Assembly: GCA_002794775.1 (NCBI GenBank)
Contig: NBAY01000139.1
Span: 1-57,511 of the forward strand
Reading direction: 5' to 3'
Length of the DNA stretch: 57,511 bases
Source of the DNA: Porodaedalea pini
Taxonomy: Eukaryota; Basidiomycota; Agaricomycetes; Hymenochaetales; Hymenochaetaceae
The position numbers and the translations under genes are program-made. Positions 1 through 11,414 of this stretch are shown in pieces. Under the pieces are notes generated by a model. The model was given only the letters and a program-made list of their open reading frames with translations, was not told the origin of the DNA and searched no databases. Each line of letters starts with the position of its first letter. Position 1 is the first letter of the stretch.

Positions 1-56
1 CGCTGTCTGCACATCTGAAGTACAGAAGTTGGGAACAATGTTTTGCTTCATAAGTA

Positions 57-1205
57 CTACTCTATCTCAAGAAGAGATGGCCACAGATATCTCACCAGCA
101 TACCAGGTGAGCATATTGGCTGCATTGACACCACGTGGTGTGACAGTGGAGACAGCGATGTGCTGTTCCTGTGGTACAGGTAAGCCAGCCTTGCCAGCAT
201 CTGGAATCCTGGCACAGGATCCACCATTGCTGCAGCTGCTGCAGATGATGGCTGAGGTGCATATGGTGACTGTGGGACATCTGCACGATGTGCATACTCC
301 TGGCACGTTGGCATGATAGGTGGTGTGCCATACCCATACATTCCTGCCGCTGCTGATGCCGATGATTGTCCAGTTGTTAGGTGCCCATTCAGCAACTTTG
401 TCCACTCCTATTTATGCTTGGCATGCACCTGTTCATATGAAGGCCGCACAGACAGGGTGTGGCTCAACTGGCGCAAGCTGCAGGGGAAGGGCAAATGTGC
501 CTGCACCTGCGTCACTGTTGCCATCCCCATACCCACACCAGCACTGTCATCAACGTGAAGCATGTCACTCCACTCAAGCAGGCGGTGCACCTGCACTGGG
601 TGCGGCATCCAAATCTGTCTTTGCTCCCTGTCTCGCAAACTCCGACATCTGTCAAGCAGCCTGTTGAACTCATCAGCACTCGCACTCGAGCTGCTCAATG
701 ACTCTGATGAGGACAAGTCATCTGGCGGTGGCTGCTCCCATTCTTGGTATGAACTTTGACACTGGTGTTGGCACCATTGTTGGGATTGCTGTTGGGATTG
801 CTGCTGAGATTGATAATACCGACGCATGTCCCCTGGCTCCTCCATGATCCCGGATATCCCAAACCCTGCAAAACTTGCATTCTGGTTCTGGCTTGTTGCT
901 ATAGCCATCGCTGGTGGGCCATGCATTGGTCAGGCACAGACATGTGTCTTAAAGCCTTGTCTCATTCTTGCCCTCACTCGCACACGAAATGCGCCGCAGA
1001 CTCTGGGCAGACACCATACTCCTGCTGCTTGCCATAGTTGTTCACAGGTGCAGAGAGATGGGACTGTGATCATGACTTTGCACTTGCTTTCCCCTTTGCC
1101 TCACAGTCCCGATCATGCTGAAAGGTGGTGGTACAGTCTACAGGCAGACTTGGACCTGGTTGAGTTTAGCCACTGGGGGTTCACTCTAACATGTCTGATG
1201 GAGGG
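57..1205 (-). pseudogene. Decayed fragments of an unrecognised low-complexity protein gene
   Basis: The minus strand has two protein-like stretches in different frames. One (about 926-408) is Gln/Ser-rich: a methionine near a MEEPGDMRRYYQ stretch, a QSQQQSQQQ tract, a Ser-rich DDLSSSESLSSSSAS tract, then LLDRCRSLRDREQRQ. The other (about 395-57) is Ala/Pro-rich with GMYGYGTPP and QPSSAAAAAMVDPVPG. The composition resembles the disordered part of a basidiomycete regulatory protein, but no domain is recognisable. The frame change between the pieces and the heavy CG depletion suggest a decayed gene or a captured fragment. It may belong with the fragment at 1896-2677 on the same strand, separated by a repeat. 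Function unknown; coding status is itself uncertain. Confidence 0.35.
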
Positions 1206-1210
1206 GATAG

Positions 1211-1900
1211 TGTTAGGAAGTGTAGGGAAGTGTAGGGGAATACTCGGGACTAGGTGTCAACTCAGGGACACGAGTACAAAGGATGACCAGCAAAATGTGC
1301 GTAAATGTGGTTGGAGAACAAAGAGCAACTATGATCTTGACAACCCGGGCTCGGAAACTCGCCAGTGAAGACAGTAATCGAAACTATTTGTAGAGACGAT
1401 TCTGAATCTGAAAAGATCTCGAGATGCGGTGCAGAATTGACGGAGATATGGCAGTTGCACTGGTTGCAGCTGGCAGAATGCATGGAACTCCCGGAACCAA
1501 AAAGCTATTTTTGTAGCTCTACAACACGGGCTCGGAATCGTGCAAGACAAGACAGTGTTCGAAAGCGATTTTAGACGAAATTACGAATCTGAAGAGAGCT
1601 CGAGAATCGGTTAAGAACTGAGGGAGATATAGTGAAAGCAAGATTTGGCCAAAAACGGGACTCGAGACAGAACGGATGGAACGACACTGAACGGCAACAG
1701 AGACAAGAACTAAAGACTGGGACTGACTCGGGGAACTAAACTTCTATTTTTAAGACATTTATATGAGTGTTTAAATAACCAACAGAGGGTTGAGCCTCTG
1801 AGCAGCGTACAAAGGACACAAAGACAGACTAGAAGCTCTAGCCAAACAAAACCAAACAGCCAGAACTCGGAGCCAGAACTCGAGAACATGAGTAATTAAG
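1211..1900. repeat. Unassigned LTR-like segment with a degenerate ~181-bp tandem repeat
   Basis: The segment opens with TGTTAGGAAG and contains two degenerate copies of a block of about 120 bp spaced 181 bp apart. The anchors are ACCCGGGCTCGGA at 1343 and ACACGGGCTCGGA at 1524, and both copies end near GGAGATAT (about 1445 and 1630). Downstream is an AT-rich stretch with TATA-like words (about 1750-1785). It is richer in CG than its flanks, so it is probably younger. The TG start and promoter-like part suggest a solo LTR, but I could not find a matching end or target-site duplication, so the boundaries are approximate. Confidence 0.35.
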
Positions 1901-2677
1901 CTTTGGGAGGCTCAGAACAATACCAGATGTGACCCAAAATGGACTTCGGTGGCTCACTGGTGCAGAACCAAGCTGTATGCGCTGAGTTAATCCTGCCAAA
2001 CACTGAAACTGTCCTGAAATGCATCGGGGATACTTGTAAGACTGCCTTGAGTTGAGTCAAACCTAATAGAGCCGATTCTGAGGCTAGCAGCATTGGGATT
2101 TCCACAATGCTCAGACGACCCAGCACATTGCGTGCCATCAATCCACACACATGGTCCATGCTACTGCGTTCTTTCTTCTGTTCTTTCATTGCTTCTTTTG
2201 CCTTCTCCTTCACAGGCCATGCAGCTGTCAGGAAGATATACTCTCCTCTCTGTCCTCTCCCCCCTCTTTGTCCTCTTCCCCCTCCTCTTCATCATCATCG
2301 TCATCGTCATTGTTGTCTGCAGGATACCGATAATCATACCGTTCACTCATTCTTCTCAGGATTGGTTGTGCTGCCCATGCCATCCCCATCGCAAGTGTGT
2401 CCACAGGGAGTGTCCTCGCACGCTGCATCCCCCGAGCTTGTGCATGCCCCAGGCCCATCATCACTGCACTCACATGCCAGCGATGTGCAGCCCCAGGGAG
2501 TGTCTGTGCATGGCTTGCCATTGCCATCATCTGCACAGCCAAGGCTGAGGTGAAAGAGTAGTGATCAGCGGATTCAACAGGTACACTCACCTGCCTGCTG
2601 TATGCACGAGACAGTGGGTGATGATGCCTCGCAGCATGGCTGCCGCTGCTGTTGGATGTCTGGCCTGGCATCTCCAC
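1896..2677 (-). pseudogene. Decayed fragments of an unrecognised acidic/basic protein gene
   Basis: The minus strand from 2677 encodes a His/Ser/Met-rich stretch, then MAWAAQPILRRMSERYDYRYP, followed by an acidic run of seven Asp and many Glu (about 2350-2240). A second open stretch (2213-1896) starts with KEKAKEAMKEQKKERSSMDH and continues VCGLMARNVLGRLSIVEIP. The two may be exons of one gene: a short GT...AG segment lies near 2225-2240, but at about 17 nt it is too short for a normal intron, so an internal deletion would be needed. No family is recognised. The sense of the frames (acidic run, coherent composition) argues for real but decayed coding sequence. Confidence 0.35.
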
Positions 2678-4080
2678 CTCTGGATAGGCAGTATACTGTG
2701 CACCACCCGCAGCATCTCATTTGTGGTGCCAAGGCCGGGCGGGGCTCAGTGCACATGTGTTTGGGTGCAATTTGGGCAGGGTGAGCGTCGCTTTCGTGCT
2801 CGATTTCAGTGGGTATGAGTTTCAGTGGGTGATGTCTGACATGCGTGAATACAAGGACAACAAGGGCATGCAGGACATGCCGGCATTCACACTAATGCTC
2901 TCCTTTATTCCCGACTCAGCTCTACATTCTGTGAATTTTAAAAGAAGAAAAAAAAGGAAATTCATGAATAAGTCTTTATTCACACCATACTATATATCTG
3001 GCTGTAGTAGATAGGATTGTCTATGTAATGCAAGAAGTTTTGTATTTTTACCTGTCAAATTGGCAGAGCTGTATGAAATGGACTGTCCAAACCCAGGTGA
3101 GAGCAGGTGTCCAAAGAACAGAAACATCCCCATTACACCACAAATAGTGCACAGAATGACACCAAACTTATGCATGGGATTGCCATACATCTAAACCTAA
3201 TTTACAGGTGGAGAAAAAAACTTTATGGGATGAGAGGAAAGGGGTATGATTTTTGCATTAGTGAGGGTGAGGTGTTGAAACAGGGCTGGTCAACATTGTT
3301 TGACTTATTTTGACAAAAACATTCATCTAACCCCAGATATTTTTACAGATTCGGATTCGGAAGAGCAAGTACAATTTTTTGAGTGCTTAGTGAACATGTA
3401 TTGTGAGGAATTGACACAGTAAATTGTCATTTACTCGGATTTCTGCAGTTATGCCACAAGACACGTCAAAACCACATGAATTTGATGTGTGACAATACTT
3501 CTGAAAAGGGCAGTAAGTACTCAAAAAATAGGCATGGTTCTCAGAAGCAGAAATATGTAAAATAGGGAGCAATACATTGACTGTGTAGGTGGGTGGAGAT
3601 CAAACAAGTGCAGCCAGTCTGTTCTCTCATACATTTCCACTGAGATTCAAAAATTATGGCTCCCCTACATCTACCTATAAAATTCTTTCCCATGACTGTA
3701 AGTTAAGCATATGACTATACCAACAGCTCCTGCAAGTCTGAAGCCAATCCATGCAGTATTCATGGTGCAGCAGCAAGGTTTGTGTTCCACTTTGAGCTCT
3801 TTCCACCTTCCTCTTCTCACAACAGGTCTTGCAGCACAGGCAAGAAGACTGCTAAGATTATGATTCTTTTTGTGTAATTATCAGACACATAAGCCATCTT
3901 CCCTGCAAGTTTCCTGTCCATTCACTTTGTGCTTTGACTGCTACACTCAAATTTCTGTGCATACTACCAACACCTGTGAGCATGTGAGCACATGTTAGCC
4001 AAGCCACCACCATGCAAACACAAAAGCCAACACTCTACTTCCTCCTCCTCTCAGGTCATTCCATGATGGTTTCAGGTAAG
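2678..4080. other. No gene recognised
   Basis: This AT-richer stretch holds only short open frames with no family resemblance. Homopurine runs occur near 2938-2960. I see no terminal repeats, no tRNA-like folds and no coding continuity. Confidence 0.5.
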
Positions 4081-4099
4081 GCACTCTCAGATGATGCAA

Positions 4100-5246
4100 G
4101 ACACATCATATTCAGACTGTATCAGTCATGACTCTTCACTGTGCGTGACCTGGCCAGGGTAATAGATATCTATTGAGCAACAATCCACTGAACTGTTGCT
4201 CAACACAAGCACATGAGGCATTTATAAAAGGAGGGCACAAGGACTGGAAGACCAAGGTTGCTTGATTATGTGGATACACAGGTGAGTGCATTTTTTGAAT
4301 TGTAATGACTCGCTGCAGCTAACTGAACTATAGTATCTCTTGAGCACAAGAGAGCATCGCAAGGACCAGTACTTAGACAAGGTGAGGGAGGAGCTAGAAA
4401 GGGTAACATGCAAGAAGGTTTCAGACACTACAGTATGGAGGTCTCTGTGCCAGGCTGGGTTCACTCTGAAGACGGTGCGGTGATGCTTATGGCTTCGCAT
4501 CAGCAAACTTACTCTGCTCAAGATATCAAAAAGGGCACTTGAATGCAGCAAGTCCACTCAGCTCTGGTACAGATTGAGAATGGGATCTCAATATGAGGCA
4601 GAACAGCTCATCTTTGTCAACAAGAGTGCATGTGACCAACATACCTTCTTGAGGAAGAAAGCATGAGCTTTGCAGGGTTATCAGGCATGTCATAAAGTGA
4701 TCTTTACACAGGGAAAAAGGTGCAATGCTTACCTTTATGACTGCAGATCTGACTGCTTGCCTCTTCTAGGTATTCAATCTTGCCCACAATCACTTCAACT
4801 GGTATGCTTGACTGTACAATACTGGAAGGATCCTTCAATGCCACCTCCTTCTCTGCATTTATCAGGGATCTCTTGGACCACATGCAACCTTGGCTGGCCC
4901 AAAACTCTGTTGTGGTGATGGACAACTGCACAATCCACAAGTCACTAGAAATCCACAAACTCATTGAGTCAAGGTTCATCTATTTTGACCTGTTGTGCTA
5001 CGATGCAGGGCTCTTACTGATCTGACTCTGCACAGGGGCATGAAGCTGGAATTTCTCCTCACATATTCTCTGGACTTCAACCCGATTGAGCTGGCATTCT
5101 CTCTGCTGAAATCTCGACTTCATTGGGTCAAATTCAGTGATGAGGAAATGGATGCTTTGGTATTCACAAAGCTTTACAGTGAAACTATGTCTATCAATGC
5201 TGCAGACTGTCATGCTTTCTATCATCATTGTGGTTATCTCTGTTAG
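4100..5246 (+). pseudogene. Tc1/IS630-type DDE transposase relic
   Basis: This is a broken transposase of the Tc1/mariner-IS630 superfamily, which would cut and paste DNA at TA sites. From left to right the plus strand gives an N-terminal part with RDLARVID and GRPRLLDYVDTQ followed by a GTGAGT splice-donor-like site (about 4143-4285). A helix-turn-helix part follows (YLDKVREELERV, VSDTTVWRSLCQAGF; about 4370-4480), then FVNKSACDQHTF (about 4615-4650). The DDE core is spread over frames: LDCTILEGSFN holds the first Asp (about 4810), VVVMDNCTIHK the second (about 4913), and FNPIELAFSLLKSRL the Glu (about 5080). All three acidic positions survive, but several frameshifts and stops break the gene. 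No clear inverted repeats were found, so the element ends are unknown. Confidence 0.75.
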
Positions 5247-5790
5247 TGTCAGGTTTCTTTATTGAGTGGATACAGGCTTCCTTGTCACTGTCTCAACTGG
5301 TCCAATAATATAATATATTCTGTCTATATGATGTATGCATAACTACTGTTCCTTGATGTGAGAAACATCCTCCTGTGCATATTGAACAGTGTGAGTGAGT
5401 AATTCAAGACTTGTCTCAACCTCTGCATCCTTCACTCTTGGATCATATGCAGTCTTGCTGTGCCCAAAGGCTATTGTAGCAATGGACAATGAGTTGAGCG
5501 ATGTGGAACATCATGCACTCCATCATCATGGTCACTTTCTAGCAGTAAACTTCAATCATTGAATAAATAAAATGTACATTCTACACAACTAATCATACAA
5601 AACCCTGGTATTTCTGTATGAAAGAAGACTTAGTAGGAGGAATACAAAAGGAAATAGTAGACAAAAGGATTTGAGGCTATGCAAGAGCATGTGTCTGATT
5701 GTTCAGACCAATTTGATCTACACTGGAGTCTCTCCTCATTACTACCACTCCAGTGACCACCTTGGACTCCTTGAGGTCATCATCATGATG
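5247..5790. other. No gene recognised
   Basis: AT-rich sequence between the transposase relic and the split host gene. It includes an AATAAATAAA stretch near 5560. It could hold the 3' end of the transposon, but no terminal repeat was identified. Confidence 0.5.
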
Positions 5791-6292
5791 TCAGAGCAAC
5801 TCTTCCAAAACTCTCTCCTCAGCGATGTCCACATCTACCCTCTCTTCTGGGGTAGCTGTATTCCCATCTCTTGTTGTCTCTATCCTCTCTTCCAGAGTAG
5901 TAGTTGTATCCTCATTTCCAGTCACTTCTACCCTCTCTTCTGTTGTTCTTGTAATCCCATCCCCAGTCAATGGGGGGAGGTAGCCTGGATGGGGACAAAG
6001 TGAGGAGGGACCAGGACATGTTTCCATGAGCCATGCCTCCCCTTCTGGCATCAAACAAATTAGAGGGGCCTAGCTGGAGCAAGGACAAAGTGAGGAGGGA
6101 TGGCAGGGACATGTCTCTATGAACCATGCCTCCTCTTGAATTAGAGGGACCTTCATCATGCAGGTAATCCAATCGATTCTTTTTTTTCTCTAGCCTCAGT
6201 ATATGGCCATGATCGTCAGCAGAATGCTTGCCAAATGAGTTTGCAGATGACATCATATAGGATTGCAATGCACTGGATCCCCATTCACTGGA
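5791..6292 (-). pseudogene. 3' part of a split host gene (C-terminal exon)
   Basis: This is the far end of the gene whose other part lies at 46005-48357. When element H and one TCAC copy are removed, the frame ending VENAG at 46005 runs on, after a single TGA at the joint, into SSEWGSSALQSYMMSSANSFGKH and KHSADDHGHILRLEKKKNRL here. The rest contains a degenerate ~80-bp tandem duplication (GGMVHRDMS / GGMAHGNMS, about 6130-6000). The C-terminus has repeated EER motifs (TEERVEV, LEERIET, PEERVDV, AEERVLEELL; about 5960-5791). These parts lie in more than one frame, so the gene is broken. The family is unknown; the sequence looks like a charged, low-complexity tail. Confidence 0.55.
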
Positions 6293-6296
6293 TCAC
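6293..6296. repeat. Left target-site duplication of element H (TCAC)
   Basis: TCAC here directly precedes the terminal TGTATATCC of element H and is repeated at 46001-46004 directly after its other terminus TCTACA. A 4-bp duplication is shared by the related LTR families B, C and F in this window. Confidence 0.8.
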
Positions 6297-7171
6297 TGTA
6301 TATCCTGTGTATGGGTTGTTTAGGATCAGCAGTTCATTTGGGGACATGTTTCTATTGAGTTATGAAGTAAATATAACCTTGGTATGAGCATGGGAAAAAC
6401 CTGGTACATGTCAGTATGTGTCGGTACGTGTTGGTACACATCAATACTGTAAGGTGCTCCAGACCCAATGTGAGTGTTGGTACAGAGCCAGAATGAACAA
6501 GATAGCCACTCCAATATGAGACGATAGCAATAGCAGAGATGAGAATGAGAACAAGGTAAGAGACAAGACTGAAGACAAGGTTGCCATGAAACAAACTGTT
6601 GTGGAGACTAACTAGATGCATGGAAGCTGCCCTATCTGAAGGGAACTCTGCAGTAGTATTTCCTCCCTTGCTATCTACAACAGGGAAGTCCCTAAATACA
6701 AGGTGCAAGAGATCTATCTACAAGAAAATTGTTTCAAAGTGAGTATAATGTGCATACCAGGTGAAACATAGAGCGTCGGAGAGAAAACACTCAGAACATA
6801 AGAGAAACATAGAAATTCAAAAGAAAACCTGTCCATGTGACAACTTCCCCATTTGCCTTGGTCCATCATCTGGTCATATTGCAGCTCCACTGGAACTGAG
6901 ATCCTCCAATTGGTGAGTCATCACCCATCATCAGGCAGATTTCCAGTATGTGTCCCAACTGACTCCAATGACATAAGCCTTCTGGTACATCCCGAATTGC
7001 CAAGGGGATCTTCCTAGTGATCCACTGATGTGATATCAGGCAAATCATCCTGTGTCTGGTACACGTTGGGCAAACCATTCTGAGTCTGGTATGTGTCAAT
7101 ACCTGTCAGAACGTGCAACGGATGGCCTCTAGAGGGATCTGCAGTGGTTGGCTCCTTGTTGGTACTCTACA
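6297..7171 (-). repeat. 3' LTR of element H (family D)
   Basis: An 875-bp LTR read on the minus strand from TGTAGAGTACC (7171) to GGATATACA (6297). It matches the split LTR at 30166-30646 plus 45587-46000 along its length. It carries a run of period-10 words of the type GGTACATGTC/GGTACGTGTT (about 6400-6450). Its sequence is a distant relative of LTR family C: both start TGTAGAG and both hold a similar CTATGTTTCA...TGTAGATAGATCT block. TG...CA termini and the 4-bp duplication mark it as an LTR. Confidence 0.8.
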
Positions 7172-8614
7172 TCTCCTGAGACGTTTGAAATTGTGACTGT
7201 CCCCAGTTGCATCTTCCCTTTGGTACACCAGGACCCTAACTGTTCTCCAAGGGACCCTATGGAGCACAGTATACTGTACCACCATGCAGACAAAGGATGT
7301 GACAAAAGGGGAGGACCAGTACCCAGGTCTGTCAGTACATCTCAGCACAAGTCCCAATATCAGTACACCTCCTGGATCAAAATTTGACGGGTTGGATTTT
7401 TCCCTCTCCACCACTGACCAGGTTAAAACTCCTTCTGGCAACATCCTCAAAGTAGTGTCCAGCTACCTCTCCTCCACCCACTGAAGTTCACTCGCATCAA
7501 AGTCCAAGGTACTGTGTCTTTCTGGTGTTGGCCTCTCTGTTGGTACAGATGGTAACAGCTTGGTACATGATGTTGGTGCATTTGGCAGTGACTCCAGGTG
7601 CCACTTCGGTACACCCCAATACTCCCCTAGTCCACGGTCTGTCCATAGCACCACTTGGCATCTACTAATTCCACTGCACTTCATTTCCAGTATGCATCTG
7701 TACCCATCAAACTCCAGTACCACTTGATATGTGTCAAACATTGGTATGTCTTGAACTGCCAGCTCCTCCAGTATGCCTCGGTACACCTCTAGTCCACTGG
7801 TGTTGGGTGCTGGCACTGCTTGGTATGCACTAAATCCACCACACATTACTTCTGGTATGCCTCTGCATGCCTCAAATTCTGGTACCACTTGATATCCATC
7901 AAACATCAGTACGTCTCAAACCCCCACAACCTCCAGTACACATTGGTATGCCTCTGGTGCATCCAGGAGCACCCCCTCCTCACTAATGCTCAGCTCCGGA
8001 CCCACTTGGTGATCTTCTAACTCTGGAACATCTTGGTATGTGTCGAAACCCGGTACCACTTGATATGTGTCAAATGTCAGTACATCTTGAACTGTCTCGA
8101 CCTCCGGTACATGTTGGTACACACCAGCATCCAGTACCTCCAGGGACACACTTTCATCACTAATTCTCAGCTCCAGATCCACTTGGCTCACTTCTAACTC
8201 TGGTACACCTTGATATGCATCCAAACATGGTACTGCCCAAAGTGCACAAAATGTCAGTACGTCTTGGTACACACCAAGCTCTGGTACCCATTGGTATGCA
8301 TCTGGTCCTCTAGAGCCTTGCCCTGGCTCTATACGGTATACACCAGAACCATGGTCTTTGGACTCTGGAACACTTTGGTATGCATTGGTCTCTGGTACTG
8401 CTTGAAATGCGTCAAACTTCAGTATGTCATGATCTGTACCAAACTCCAGTACATCTCAAAGGGCTTCAATTGCTGGTACGCCCTGGTACACATCTAGACC
8501 ACCAGTATCTGCCTCCAGCTCCACTCGGTACACAACTGCCACACCATCTTTGAGTTCTGGTACCCTTTGGCACTTGTCAATCCCTGATGTCTCCCAACTC
8601 ATAATGAACTCTGG
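7172..8614 (-). pseudogene. Element H: gag linker with YQxVPE peptide repeats
   Basis: On the minus strand this continues the H reading frame after B1 is removed. It encodes about 20 or more imperfect copies of a roughly 9-14 residue unit with the core YQ(V/D/G)VPE, for example DTYQVVPGF, DTYQDVPELE, DAYQGVPELEV, DAYQWVPELGV, ASVYQHVPEVE-like forms and EVYRGILEE. It then ends in a unique tail (ELQWVEER, MLPEGVLTWSVVEREKSNP) next to the 3' LTR. More copies lie on the other side of B1. Such an array between a Gag zinc knuckle and the LTR is not a feature I know from the family. Scattered stops and frame changes show decay. Its role, perhaps a flexible or self-associating Gag spacer, is only a guess. 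Confidence 0.55.
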
Positions 8615-10514
8615 TGTAGCACTCAATTCGCACTTAGGCATCAGCCATTCCAGCATACAACCCACTTTATTTATTATTATATACAGATACAAACCCCATA
8701 AACATGGTCCAGCACTTCATTTCATCACTTTCTATCTTACACTTCACATTTCATGTGCTCGAATGGTTACACTCGCCCATTTGAGCATCAGTATACCTTC
8801 AAAGCTCTCATAATATCCCTTAGTAACCTCATAAATACGTTCGAATACCTTTATACACCCATTCAAATACTCATACCACTTCCTATTCACACTCAAACAC
8901 TTTGTTTCTTTTATATTCATTCTATATCCCACTATATACACACTTGAGCACTCTTTCCACTTCATATTCACTCATTTGAACACTTGTAGTGCAGCCAGAT
9001 CACGTGTTTGGGGACAGGAAAAGCGTGGTATTTGAGCATGAGTTGCTTGAACGGTCCTTGGGCCATCATGTTAGAACTCAAACTCTCATCCTTTCTTTTA
9101 TCTTCCTTTTACCATTTCTTTTCTCTTAAACCGCCCCCTTTTCATTATAATTAATCATCTTTTCAATCATTTCCCATGCTCCTTTCACATGACCTTCATT
9201 CATTCCATTCCACTCTCTTTATGTAATCTTAGACAAGGGGGGCAACTGGTTCTCATGAGGTGATCACTGTATATAAGGAAGAGGAATCACATCTGAACAC
9301 CTGTTCTGCTTTTCCTCTTACCTCCATGACAACCTAGGTGAGACCGTGTCCCCCTCCTGTAGTAGAGTACATTGTATTAATCCTCTTACCTCTGTGACAA
9401 CCTAGCCTGAGTACAGTGTGTCCCGAGTTCCCACTCGAGTATAGCATGTCCCAGATGACAGTCAGCCAAGGCCTGCCCAGTCTGAGTCATCTCCCGGACT
9501 CCTGCCTAACACATTGACGGTCAATGTATCACACTCAAATGACCAGATTCTGTCGTTCTCTGGGTTCTCCATGCAGTTTGAGCATTATTTATCATCGTCT
9601 ATCACTCCCATGATGTGAATTTGTCACTGTCACCCCCTTAGGGACATTCGGGGACATTCAAACGGTTTTGTTTAGAGCACACATGATAAGTTTCTTGGTT
9701 TCATTGGTCTCTTCATTGATGTTGAACCATTATTCCCCTTCGAGTCTGTGATTTATCATGCTCTCGAGTCATTCCATCCCAAACACATGATTATTCTGAC
9801 TCAAACACACACTGCACACACTCCTCTACCTCTGTATGTATGCTCGAATTCAGTACCAAGCTCATTTTGCCTACAGTATAAATAGTGCACACCTTTGTAC
9901 TCATTCTACAGAGGGAATACAGCCCCAGTTCACTCCACAGTACACATTTCAAGTCCCATAAGTCATTCGCACCTTCATATTGTCTCTGCTCAGCTATACC
10001 AAACTTCCTCGACTGCTCAAACAGTGCGTTCGATTCAGCACATATGCTTGAAGTCAATATTCCAAGGCTTTGAGCACCAGACACACCCAACTGGGTATTG
10101 TACCTGCATATCCCCATTGCTCTACACATTTGTTACCTACCAAGAAGCCGCTCGAGCATGTTAGAGTATGTGCAAAGGCCTTCGAGCACATTTTCAAGTG
10201 TGTTCAAACACTCAACGAGCACCATCCAGAGACTCAAACCATCTGAGGAAGATTGACAGAGCCCCATACCTACCTCAACTTCAGATTTCAATCGTTCAAG
10301 TCATGGAGTCTGCATTGGGAGCTCAATTCTAACAGGTTTGAGCACTTTGGCAAAGCCTCTGGACCAGTGGAGCCACCATTTCAAACATTCAATCACTCCA
10401 TTTCTATTTGGTTGTCCTTCCTCGACTATTGAGTCACTGCAGTCTCCCTTGGGAAGAACACAGATTTTCCCTTGAGTCAACCATTTGGTCTACAAAAGAG
10501 TCTGCATCATGATA
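8615..10514 (+). repeat. Solo LTR B1 (family B) with an internal solo LTR
   Basis: The segment runs from TGTAGCACTC to GCATCATGATA and is flanked by CTGG on both sides (8611-8614 and 10515-10518). Without its internal insert it measures 1452 bp, against 1454 bp for the second copy B2 at 40652-42105, which it matches along its length in the opposite orientation. Its 3' end resembles the F LTR (the GAGTCACTGCAGTCTCCCTT region and AGAGTCTGCA). No internal coding sequence accompanies it, so it is a solo LTR left by recombination. It interrupts the peptide-repeat region of element H. Confidence 0.8.
9069..9511 (+). repeat. Solo LTR of the G (Gypsy) family inside B1
   Basis: A 443-bp LTR starting TGTTAGAACTC and ending CTGCCTAACA, related to the LTRs of G1-G5, including the GTTCTGCTTTT start of the predicted transcript and the CCTCTTACCTC repeats. 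The flanks are CATCA (left) and CATTG (right). Comparison with the empty site in B2 shows that both derive from CGTCG by CG decay, so this is a 5-bp target-site duplication that has diverged. Confidence 0.85.
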
Positions 10515-10518
10515 CTGG

Positions 10519-11414
10519 TACCTCTCGGTATGCCTTCACAGCACTATTGTCCATCTCTGGAATGACTCCATATGCACACCCTCCACTGTCCTTCCACTCT
10601 GGTACTTTTTGGTACACTTCAAACTCAGATACCTTTCAGTATGCATCTAACTTCAGTACCTCTCAAAACACATCAAACTCTGGTGCCTCTTGGTACACAT
10701 CCACCTCTGGTATCTCTGGGTACACCTCCTCCTCACCAGAGCTCAGTTTGGGTAGTGCTCAGTACGTGTCCTTTCCACTATCGTTCAATCCCAGTGCCAC
10801 TCGGTACACCTCAACCTCATTCACCAGTACGTTCACTGGCCCCACCTTAGGCCTCATTGGTATCTCGACACCTCCTATCTTTGCTTTCTTCACCACTGAT
10901 GCTCGCTTCTTTGCTTCATTAAGCAGTATCTTGTACTTCACCACCTCCAAATCCTTATCCAACACTTCCTCTGAAATCTCCACCATTGTTACCAAGCCTT
11001 CTGACCCATCGGTATGCACTGTTGACATTGTTGCTACCTCTATGAGGTTTACCAATGCTGTACCAGTCTCCTGACACAATGAATCTATCTTCTCCATCAA
11101 GTTATCCCCCACTGCTGTGTTTGGTACAAACCCTCCATTCAGTAATATCACTTTTCCATCTGCACCCCTCACGCACTTCCCTGCCTGAATATACTCAAAC
11201 ACCTTTGGGCACAACCTAATGTAGTGACTCATGCCACTGCAGAATGCACTCCTGGGACTTCTCTGGGATGTCAACACGGATGGAGGTCTATGCCTGAGCA
11301 ACTACACCTGAACCTGTATGCTCTTCACCATTTCCCACATGGTACTGATATCCACTTCTTCTGGTTTCACCTTTGACTGACCCATTGGTATGGGTGTTTT
11401 AGCTGTTGGTACGT
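10519..11414 (-). pseudogene. gag: Element H: gag C-terminal part with zinc knuckle
   Basis: On the minus strand this encodes VPTAKTPIPMGQSKVKPEEVD, a linker, then a CCHC knuckle (FCSGMSHYIRLC; the first Cys is now Ser) followed by PKVFEYIQAGKCVRGADGKV and GGFVPN. The xxEYIxAGKCxRxxxGKVxLxxGxFVP pattern after the knuckle is typical of the large basidiomycete Ty3-like Gag family. Gag packages the element RNA. The main open stretch is 11301-10759; the YQxVPE repeats start downstream of it. Interruption by C1 at 11415 separates it from the N-terminal half at 29411-29997. Confidence 0.7.

Noticed and set aside
2093..2553. Plus-strand Ser/Leu/Pro-rich frames
   Set aside because: They are shadows of the minus-strand acidic and Met/Ala-rich frame and of repeat-rich DNA.
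5791..6054. EER-rich peptide as a separate small gene
   Set aside because: It lies downstream of the host-gene frame on the same strand and has no start context; better read as the C-terminal tail.
7172..7190. Polypurine tract before the 3' LTR of H
   Set aside because: Only a short AGGAGA run is present; the region looks internally deleted, so I do not call a PPT.
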